The notes under the pieces: model-generated
What the model was told of the DNA's origin: nothing
Database searches by the model: none
The model's input: the letters and a program-made list of their open reading frames with translations, nothing else
In this document: piece by piece, positions 29,887 through 39,004 of the stretch
How the letters are laid out: the number at the start of each line of letters is the position of its first letter
How positions within the stretch are numbered: position 1 is the stretch's first letter
Program-made: the position numbers and the translations under genes
Origin: Brevipalpus yothersi
Taxonomy: Eukaryota; Arthropoda; Arachnida; Trombidiformes; Tenuipalpidae
Reading direction: 5' to 3'
NCBI GenBank assembly: GCA_003956705.1
Contig: QZCP01000029.1
Span: forward strand, 96,525-160,524
DNA length: 64,000 nt

Positions 29887-31577
29887 TATATAAAGATCTT
29901 CCCATGAGCGAAGATTGTCTTTACCTGAATATTTTGATGAGAGAGAATTTTGAAATTGACAAAAACCTGAGAAACGACCCGTTATGATATTCATTCATGG
30001 TGGAGCATTTCAAGAAGGATCAGGAACTGATTTTCCATATTTGAGTGACGTTCTGGTTGATCAACATGACATAATTTTGGTTACTTTAAGCTATCGTCTG
30101 AACGCTTTTGGATTCGTACAACACAACAAGTATGAAGAATTTATACCTAACTTAGGTTTATGGGACCAAAAGCTAGCTCTCAAGTGGATTAAAGATAATA
30201 TCGGTAACTTTGGCGGTGATGATGAGAATATCACGATATTTGGACAAAGTGCTGGAGCGGAATCAGTCTATTTCCACATGATAAGTCCTTACACTGGTAG
30301 ACTCTTCAAAAGGGCAATATTAATGAGTGGACAGCCTCTATTCTTGTATGGAAATAGTAGTTACATAACAAATACTCTGTCAACGAATATCCTTCTCCAG
30401 CGACATGGATGTGAGAGGGAACAATCTAAAATAAAGTGTCTCCAATCAATCCCAGCTAAATATATAATAGGTAATCTCACTGGCCGACCAGATGAATTCT
30501 TCGCCATTACTGATGATGATTATATACCCGAGAATCCTGTCTATAATAGAGAGATTAACATCCTCATCGGAGCACTTCCTGAAGATGGTGCATATATATT
30601 GCCCGAAACTGATACTCGTGTTTTCACCAAGCCAAAACTCAGCTACTTTGATGGATTTCAGATACTTCGTCGATATTTCAATGAAAAAGCATCTAAAAGA
30701 CTGATGAATCATTATTTTCCGACAAGTAAAGTTTCATTCAACGAGATAATAAAAAAAGGCGCAATCGAATTAACATCGGATGTGATTTTTTATTGTCCAA
30801 CCTTCGAATTGGCCTATCGTTATGCAAATGAAAATAAGAGAGCAAAAACATTTGGCTACATATTAAATCGACCTCCTTCAACTCAACGAGTATCACTTTG
30901 TGATATCGATAAAACAATCGGTGTTTGTCATGGTGATGATCTTTTTTACGTTTTTGGTGCACCTTTCCGGAAGCCTCATCTTTTCAATGATAAAGATCGA
31001 CAGATTAGCGATAAAATGATGAAAATCTGGACTGATTTTGCTCGTCAAGGGTATAAAATACAATTGATCATCCTTTTTTTCTCATCTTTATGCCCCTTCC
31101 CACAGGTTTCCCATGACAAACGATGGTGAAGAGTGGCCTCGATGGGGACGATCTCATGATATACTCGAATCCAACTATACTGATGGACAATTCGATAGAG
31201 GTTCACAATTGGATATTCCCACAGCTATTCTCGATATCAGAACGGAATTTGAGTATCCGAGTAGAGTTTAATATTGTATCAACAATTGGGATTTTTTCAG
31301 TGATAATGTGATTCCTAAGCTGGCTCCAAATGATCCTCTTCCATTACCAAAGCAAAAAAAGTTGGATGCCAAGTCTTGGATAAAAGGTTTCCTATCAGAA
31401 CAGGCATTCTACACTTCATACTTGTATCTTGCATTCAAAGATAATTGAGTAAAAAACTAAATTTTCCACTGTCCACTTGATGCCGGTTCGATTATCAACT
31501 GTATAAGGCTTCCGAAAAAAGATGCTTCTTATCCAATCCGTTCTCGAAGTTTGAGGTGAATAACGCTTGCAGTTTTT

Positions 31578-32375
31578 AGGATTAGAGCAACCAATCTCTC
31601 TGATGAACTTTTTCAAATCATAGCAGCATAATAATGACGGTATTTCATTACGATCTTCAATGAAACACATGGTTCGTTGGATTAAATTAGGACAATAATT
31701 TAGAGCCCTTTCTGGTCCAATTACTTGAACAGCTACACAGATAATACGGAATAGCGAGCCACGATAATCATCTAGACATGATTTACCATCGGAGAGAAGA
31801 TTTTCGATGAGTTTTCCATCGCCAAAACGATCATTGTGAGTGAGTAGATTTTTCAGTGTATCGAAGGAACATAAACGAACGGCCTCAATAGATGACTCTA
31901 ATCTTTCAGAGACCGATGTGAACAGACTGTCGAACAGAGGCTGTTCAACTTCTGATGACATATTGCCAGCATTAACGATAATATGTTGGCTCAAGTTGAA
32001 ATAGTATTTAGATCTAACAATAACAAAATCAGGCTCATAGAGTGTATCTTTAGGTGAAACTTTAAGGAAAAAACTTTCATCAAATCCATTGATTTCATTA
32101 AGAGGCTGAGATCCAGAATACCCGATCAGCAAACCATTCATGCATGCTGTTAAGGAACAAGCAGGGAAGTTTCTAGCATTCTCAATAATTTCCCGACATG
32201 ACCTCCCCAAAGCCTAGAAGTAGAAGGAATAAAATTCTCATTAATTTCAAAAATTCCTCGTAGTAGCACTTACTTTCGATCGTAATGCTGTCCAGAGAAT
32301 ACCAGAAGTGATGATCAAATCATAAAGAGTGATAATCTCACTGAATAAATTCGTTTCCATGAAGCTCGATAGTAA
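31578..32375 (-). pseudogene. Partial duplicate of THADA exons 2-3
   Basis: Closely matches 43016-43835 of the full THADA gene, including the intron between exons 2 and 3 (donor at about 32269, acceptor near 32213). It lacks an internal 21-base piece present in the parent. Homology begins abruptly at 31578 and ends at about 32375, where DNA2 fragment H starts. A 264-codon frame (31416-32210) remains open and runs past the homology into unrelated sequence. It has no promoter or first exon of its own and is a dead segment. Confidence 0.85.
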
Positions 32376-32898
32376 AACTAGACAGTAGACATTCAGATAT
32401 GATACTTCGTCTTCTAGAACACATTTCTTTGATTTTCTTGGGATCTTCCATGGTTGCTGAGCGATGCGTACATGCTGTCTGGAATATTCTGTGTACCATT
32501 GTTCCTATCAACATCGGCTCGCTGGTATTTTGAGTATTGTGTCTAATAGGATTGGTCATTCTAAATGTTCCGATCAACCATGCTCTAAGCACACACGATA
32601 AACACATGAAGAGCAGTGTCGATGTGATAAGATTGTCTAGATCCATTGTAATCAATCCATGCTGATCATCCACCATATAATTGTCGTTGTAAGCTATCCC
32701 ACTTCGAACATGGACAAATTTTGTTCAGGAACACTACTCGAGTAGCACAACAAGCCAGACAGATCACACAGGTAGAATCCATCTGATGATGTTTCATTCT
32801 CAATTTTCATATGCTGTTGTGGTTCGCTACCGATAGAACTTCAAACTTATTAAATTGAACTGAATTGAACTTGAAGAATTTTTAGTAAGCTCCATTGT
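32376..32898 (-). pseudogene. DNA2 5' fragment H
   Basis: Corresponds to about the first 170 codons of copy D (Fe-S first cysteine, VHRIFQTAC region), very similar in sequence but frameshifted upstream of the MVDDQHGL stretch. Its downstream end is fused to the THADA fragment within about 10 bases. It shares derived changes with fragment G, not with D, so G and H have a common ancestor. Confidence 0.85.
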
Positions 32899-33655
32899 TG
32901 ACCAATGTATCACATTTTCATTCATATACACTGAATTTCATCTTCCAACTACTGAAAATAAGACGGTATTCAGCAACCATAATGAATGATGAAGAAAATA
33001 ATCTGTCCTAGAAAAAGCATCCTGAGGAAACCTCAATCACTCCATGAATTTTCTTAGCTTCCAGGATGCTATGATTTTCCGCGAAGTATGCCGGAGAGCT
33101 TGTGCGTTGATCCAGAGAGAGATAAAAAATATTTTCATCATGCCAAATTGGATTACCTGTCAACCTAACCTTTGGTAGAGAATTTTTCTTGCCTCAAGAT
33201 TTGTTTTTACTTCAATCACCAAAGTGGATGAAGAAAATCCGAGATTTCTACCCCATTTCTAATGACATGATGTTAGTCAGTTAAGAGACCATTCCGTCAA
33301 TCTGCGCTTGCTTGGAAACTGGAACTTTTCAATAATGAGCCCAAACTAACGATTCAGACATAGAACTGATAATCTGATCAAAAGAAGAGGGTTTATATGG
33401 GCATGACTCTGTGATGGCTCTTCCATGAGTCCAGATAATCAGTAGTGCTAGAATCCTTTGAGATACGTTCATCATTTGTTTATCTTATGATTATTATAAA
33501 ATTTTGTATTTGATGTCACACCTATTGATTCACTCATTTGTTGTTTTTTAGTATTGGATAAAGCTCAAAGCTTTTGTGAAGCAGATAAATCAATTTTATA
33601 ATTTTATAATTAGTTTTGTGAAGAAAAATCGTCCAACAGTAGGTTCATCTGTTCA
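32899..33655. other. Spacer between head-to-head fragment H and copy F
   Basis: About 750 AT-rich bases containing, presumably, the promoter of copy F. No gene or repeat recognised. Confidence 0.35.
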
Positions 33656-36025
33656 ATGCCTCCAAAACAAACAAGAGCATTTACATCAAAAAAGCAGAGA
33701 TGTATAGATACTCCAGAGAGCACTCAGCCTCTGATTCTTCACAAAAGATTCACTATCGAGGAAGAAAGAAAAGATCTCACAATACAAAGTGACCAGAAGA
33801 AAGTGTTGATTGTGAAAGATTCATCAGATAAGACATACGAATGTCATCTAGAAGGAATTTGGCGTGGGATTGAAGTTAAGAAAGGGGATATCATACATGT
33901 GAAAAGCTACGAATTCCATGGAAATGATGGAGAAAAATTCTCAGTTAATGATGAGCATGGGGCAGTGGTGGTTGATCCTGATAATTTGATTCGAGTGAAG
34001 GATATAAGTGATCCATGCCTTCGTAAAGGCTGGCTCAATATCCTGTTCCGAGAAGTACTGAACCAATTTTCTCGGTCAAGCTTCATCGGAAAATTAGTTC
34101 ACAGAATCTTCCTGAAAGCGTGTCTCGAAGTTGGAAAGAATGACAATAGAGAGTTGGTTATGGAAAAACTAGAGAGAATCAAGAAGGAATGCTTGGAGGA
34201 TAGCAAAACGATCCAGATATGTTCCATTAATGATATTGGTCAGAGAAAGCTGAATGAACAGCTCGGAACATACCTCATAAGTATTTCAAAATGGTTTGAA
34301 ACAGCTTACACGCAAGAAACACGACATTCTACCTTAAAATACTCAGTGAATGGAGTAGTTGATATCGAAGAAGATATCTGGTCTCCAACTTTAGGAACTG
34401 CTGGAGAAATCGATTTACACTGTGATGTATATTTTAAGAATAGTAATGAGACACTCACGGTGCCATTGGAATTAAAGACTGGAGGAAAAAGTTCTCAGGG
34501 AGATAGAGATCAAGTGAGGCTATATTCAATGCTGATGAGGGATAGAGGACATGATGGTTGTAAAAGAGGACTTCTTCTTCATCTGCAAACTGCAGAAGGC
34601 AATGGAAACAAATTCGAACCGAATTGCCAGGTGATCAATGTTAAACGGGAAGATGAGGCTAGATTACTAATGAGACGCAATAAGCTGGCTCATTCCTCTT
34701 CTCCTAGTAGGGCGGATTTGTCTGGGCCCGAATTCATTTCTGAAAAAGACGAACAAACCACTTGTGAAAATTGTTCGCATAAGTTCATCTGCTCTCTCAT
34801 GGCTCGAACATTCGAAAAAGATAAAATTGATGGGGGCAGCTCTTTCAGAAAGAACTTCGTGAGCAAACAAGTGGCACATCTGGACCCGAATGATGTTGAA
34901 TTCTTCAAAGAGAAGATGCAATTGCTCAAAAAGGATGAAATAGAAAAGGAAGCAAAGAAAAAGTTTTGGACCGAATCTTCTTCTTCGAAAGAAGACTCTG
35001 GAACCATAGGGGGATTGTCCCTCAAGTATGACGAGAGAGATAAATCATCAATCATCTTGAAGCGGTCTACCGGACAAAAAAAATTAGTCATCGGATTCAA
35101 AAAGTATACCAATCATAGGGTTTGTCTCAGTAAAGACGAAACTTCCGAAATACCCACAAAAGTAAGATTGCTCTCTGGTAAGGTGAAGAATGTGTCTTCA
35201 TACGGAATCGAAGTTGTGCTGGGGAAAGAAATTCGCCAAAAACTTGAGGAACAAACCTATCGTTTGGACATAGTAGAGTCTGATGATACACCCTCTCTTC
35301 ATAGAGCTAACCTAAAGAAATTGATGGAGAACAAAACCGTGACCAGAAAACTCCGCGAGATCGTCATCGGAAGATTCAGTGCATCATCTTTACTTATTGA
35401 TGAAGGACTAAGTTCAACTAGAAGATTAGCTGCTAAAATTTTGGAAAACACGACAAATCATACCATGATTGAAAATGTTACAAACTTGAACGGAACAGTA
35501 GTTGCTTTGGTAAAGATACTCTACAAAGAGAACAAGTCTGTCATTATTTCGAGTTTAACTCATAGCACGATAGATAATATTTTGCGTCCTCTCGACGGAT
35601 CGAAAATCTTTCCTGTGCGTTTTGGCAGAAAACAATCCGTTCATTCAGATGTAGTCAAGTATCTTGCGAATACCGAGAATATGGAAAAAGAGGAGCTGAA
35701 AAAATTCTATAAACAGATAAGGGTGGCTGGAGTTTCCTGCTTGGATTTATATTATGACTATCTTCACCAGCAGAAGAGATTTGACTACTGCATCTTTATT
35801 GATGATTTCTATACTCCTCTCGTCACAAGCCTGCTTCCGCTTCTCATCTCAGATTATTTCATTATAATCGCTGATGGAAAAGTTCTATCAGTACAAGAGA
35901 GACAAAAAAGAAGACAACAATATGGATCTGGACAGAGTTTATTCAATTTGCTAAGGGATAGGGGGTTAGGGCTCTCATCTTTCCAGATGGGTGTTGAGCA
36001 AGGGAGGAGGTCAAATTCAATCTGA
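33656..36025 (+). CDS. DNA2-like copy F: intact nuclease, P-loop lost, lacks RecA2
   Basis: 789 residues from ATG 33656; the most divergent copy and the only one on the plus strand. A basic N-terminal extension of about 30 residues (MPPKQTRAFTSKKQR) could act in nuclear targeting. The nuclease is complete: Cys121, His149 (LVHRIF), Asp253, Glu272 and Lys274 (PLELKTGG), Gln286 (DQVRLY), Fe-S Cys370/373/379. The P-loop region (about 605-620) has no glycine-lysine pair, Walker B reads IDDF, and the protein ends shortly after the QSLFNLL segment, so RecA2 is missing as in copy B. B and F also share SLMARTFEKDKI, suggesting a common truncated ancestor. With full conservation of nuclease residues in an otherwise divergent sequence, selection on nuclease function is plausible. 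A stand-alone Cas4-like nuclease is my reading; expression is unknown. Confidence 0.68.
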   Translation: MPPKQTRAFTSKKQRCIDTPESTQPLILHKRFTIEEERKDLTIQSDQKKVLIVKDSSDKTYECHLEGIWRGIEVKKGDIIHVKSYEFHGNDGEKFSVNDEHGAVVVDPDNLIRVKDISDPCLRKGWLNILFREVLNQFSRSSFIGKLVHRIFLKACLEVGKNDNRELVMEKLERIKKECLEDSKTIQICSINDIGQRKLNEQLGTYLISISKWFETAYTQETRHSTLKYSVNGVVDIEEDIWSPTLGTAGEIDLHCDVYFKNSNETLTVPLELKTGGKSSQGDRDQVRLYSMLMRDRGHDGCKRGLLLHLQTAEGNGNKFEPNCQVINVKREDEARLLMRRNKLAHSSSPSRADLSGPEFISEKDEQTTCENCSHKFICSLMARTFEKDKIDGGSSFRKNFVSKQVAHLDPNDVEFFKEKMQLLKKDEIEKEAKKKFWTESSSSKEDSGTIGGLSLKYDERDKSSIILKRSTGQKKLVIGFKKYTNHRVCLSKDETSEIPTKVRLLSGKVKNVSSYGIEVVLGKEIRQKLEEQTYRLDIVESDDTPSLHRANLKKLMENKTVTRKLREIVIGRFSASSLLIDEGLSSTRRLAAKILENTTNHTMIENVTNLNGTVVALVKILYKENKSVIISSLTHSTIDNILRPLDGSKIFPVRFGRKQSVHSDVVKYLANTENMEKEELKKFYKQIRVAGVSCLDLYYDYLHQQKRFDYCIFIDDFYTPLVTSLLPLLISDYFIIIADGKVLSVQERQKRRQQYGSGQSLFNLLRDRGLGLSSFQMGVEQGRRSNSI

Positions 36026-36957
36026 ATCTGGACATCTCTCTCAACATTTGATGTAGAACTGGTAACTGAAATGATTTCTCCCAGAGATTTCAGCCATAGT
36101 TTTGGCACACTGAAACTGTATTTAGCTGTTGTGGAGAACCGTGAAATCAAGTTCCAACGGAAATAAATGAATTTCTCGATTCCCATCTCGTGAATGACGA
36201 AGTTTGATCAGTTAGATTAATTGCTGTGGATTGATTAGAGAGATTTATCCACACACTCAGGCTGCATCCAAATCTTTGAAATGTTTGTGAACTAAGTTGA
36301 AGCCGTAGGACTTCACAACTCTGCTCGGGATACTTAAGATGCTGTACGCATAGAGGCGTATGGTTCTCATCACGAGATGATGAGATATGGGTGGATTCAT
36401 TGGAAAAATTTTCCTCTCAGCTCTGACTTCAAGTTGATATACGAGAATTTGTTTTCGAACACTGCACCTTTAATCACGATAGGATGTTGCTCCAATGAGA
36501 AAGAAACTGACTACCTAATCCTCAAACTGCTTTGGATAGTTTGATTCATGAAGCTAATTCAGAAAACCTAAGGAATGATTCAATGATTGAAGTACCGATA
36601 CTTATACCTTCGATGACATGAGAATCTTCGAGTCAGAAGGCTCATATTGGTAGGAGTTAATTTCCACTGATCAATTCAATGAGGGAGAAATACTTATTAA
36701 TATTTGCCACCAGTCGTATAGCTTTGGGATTTAGATGTGGAGAGCTCTGAATTTTATATTTTTTAACATATATGAACATTTTGAGCTGGAATATCTTTCT
36801 TCCTCAAGGATATCGACAATCAGGCTCGTTGAGGCAACTAAAATGGGACAGCTTCGTCGTAAGTGCTGATTTTGCCCCTCATCCCAGTTTTATCGTTTCT
36901 TAGCGTTTTGTCCGATAGAATCGGTCATTCTAAACGTTCCGATCAACTGATCCTCTC
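36026..36957. other. Intergenic region between copy F and fragment G
   Basis: No gene recognised. Bases 36919-36953 (around GGTCATTCTAAACGTTCCGA) are a stray copy of a short piece of the DNA2 N-terminal coding region that also occurs inside fragment G near 37600, so the region is rearranged. Confidence 0.4.
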
Positions 36958-37919
36958 AGAATAGTTTCGTTCCGCGATAGAAAATAGGCAAGTTCGTTGC
37001 GTGTATTCAGAAGATCTTTCGTTTCAGGCTACTTAATACTTACCACGCTCATTCGAGGTTCACCCTTCAGATCCAAGAGAAGCCCTCTTACACTGATCGG
37101 ATTCACGTTCCTTCATCATCATGGAATATAGACTGACTTGAGCCATGTACTGGTTTGGAGAAGATTTTTTTCCAGTTTTCAATTCTGAAGGAACTCGAAC
37201 TTTGTTTGGTGATTGTGGATGGATCGTGACTTCACAGGTAATATCTGCTCTGCCTCTGATTCCTAAACTTGGAGCCCACATATTGTCTTCGATGTCTTTG
37301 ATAGTTTCAACTTTAACTTTTGATCTCGATTCAGGTATCAGCTTGGGCTCATCGAGGAACTCTTTGATGGAATACAGGATATTGGGAAGATATGCATCAA
37401 CTTTCTCTTCTAATTGCTCTTTGTGTACATTGGCCAACAGACATTCAGATATGATGTTTCGTCCTCTAAAACACATTTCTTTGACTTTTTTGAGATCTTC
37501 TAGGGTTGCTGAGCGATGCGTACATGCTATCTGGAATATTTTGTGTACCATTGTTCCTATCAACATCGGCTCGCTGGTATTTTGAGTATTGTGTCTAATA
37601 GGATTGGTCATTCTAATTGTTCCGATCAACCATGCTCTACGCATACATGGTAAAGACGTTGAGAGCAGTGTCGATGTGATAAGATTGTCTAGATCCATTG
37701 TAATCAATCGTAAAGTCTTGTTAGGAAATATCTCCCTTCGAACATGAACAAATTCTCTTCAGGAACACGACTCGAGTGGCACAACAAGCCAGACAGATCG
37801 TACATGTAGACTCCATCTGATGATAGATGTTTCATTTTCGATTTTCGTATGCTGTTGTGATTCGCTACTGATAGAACTTCAAACCTATTGATTCCATGTG
37901 GAAAAACAGCCTACTCCAT
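36958..37919 (-). pseudogene. DNA2 5' fragment G
   Basis: Matches copy D from about 22056 to its ATG. The start codon at 37917-37919 is followed by GAG and then a TAG (37911-37913), and there are frameshifts in the first 70 codons and near 37080. Between them a 215-codon frame (37060-37707) is still open and retains the nuclease Asp, ELK, and AQVSLY. The helicase half is absent. The promoter-proximal sequence upstream is also duplicated from D. Confidence 0.88.
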
Positions 37920-39004
37920 TGTTGATCCAGATATCCCACTTCCACTCGATTCCGATCATAGTTGATAAAAGTTATTAGCATTTTTTCATTGGTTATTAAT
38001 TCGCAATGTATTCCAATTCCCTCACTACCTCGTTAGAAAAAATGTTCAAACAAGATTACTATATTTCAAAATACATCTTCAATGTATCTTCAATAGTGTC
38101 ATAAGTTACCATACTTTGTTCTATGAAATCTGCTATTTCTAATCAAGATATGTTGTTCAGTCGGCCAGAGGCAAATCCGACTATCAGAGAGAATTGCACC
38201 AAGGAAAGACGTATCCGTTCCATGAGTCTCCATTTCCATCACAGGGGATGTCTCTCTTCTTCCATTCGAAATTGCATTTTTTCCATATAAGGAGGAATAG
38301 TACTTGTACATGTTCATGTATTCAAAAGCATTTGAGCGAAACTTTTGTCAACGTTCTCGGACCTCAGTTAGAGCTGAGTATTTTTTTGAACACCCCATCC
38401 ATCGAGAATACGGAGCAGAAAACTTCTCATCCTTTTGAATGATAAATTCTTAGGACAATCAGATTCATCAGATAGTCCTCCGTACCTCACTGTGTCAGAA
38501 ATTTTGACTCGTTTTCGTCTCCAGAATACTCATTCAATTTGGTACCAATTTTTTCTTGAATTGATCCTCATTCTATCTACTTATATTGCCAACCTCTGCT
38601 CTCATCGAGTTGAATAATTAGCATTGTGTTTAAATGTGAAACCCCAAAAGAGTTTTCCTGATGCTGAGGTGTTTGATTGCCAATAAACTGCGAATGGGTG
38701 GGGGGATTTAAAGTGTGGAAGAGTATAACAAAAAAGAATGCTTAGCACAATTCGGAAGCCATCGCGATATCGCGTCCCATTCGAAGAATAGATGATTCAA
38801 GGGAGTTCAACAAATTCTGTTGTATTAGTAGTCTCTGCATAGTTGAAAGTCACATTTTGGGCCAGTAGGGATGTAGCGTGGCTTCAGATCGATAATGAAG
38901 ATATATGCTATGAAGAGTCTAATGAAGAAATGCAAGGTAAAGTTGTGTTGATACTCTTTGATATAAAGAATACCCTTCATTCAAGTAGTCTTATTTCGAT
39001 TGCT
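37920..39004. other. Intergenic region 3' of THADA
   Basis: The first 170 bases are similar to the copy D upstream region. The remainder has no recognisable gene; the 3' untranslated region of THADA must lie in its right-hand part. Confidence 0.4.

Larger units (their letters stand above)
28046..31448 (+). pseudogene. Carboxylesterase/cholinesterase-like gene, disrupted
   Basis: ATG 28046 begins with a signal peptide, followed by the esterase hallmark FYGIPYAEPPVGSLRF. At 28324 the frame is broken by a Tc1-like transposon; leaving out 28325-29886 and one TA copy restores the frame exactly into YKDLPMSEDCLYLN. A further one-base frameshift lies in the A5 run at 29961-29965, just before PVMIFIHGGAF. 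The catalytic serine is in GQSAG, the acid is in LPEDGAY (Asp where most members have Glu), and the histidine is in CHGDDLFYVFG. An intron (about 31049-31105) joins FARQG to FPMTN; a TAA at 31269-31271 then interrupts a tail with the family's C-x3-WD feature that stays open to 31448. With an insertion, a frameshift and a stop it is very likely a pseudogene, formerly a secreted or membrane-anchored detoxification or neuroligin-type esterase. Confidence 0.8.
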
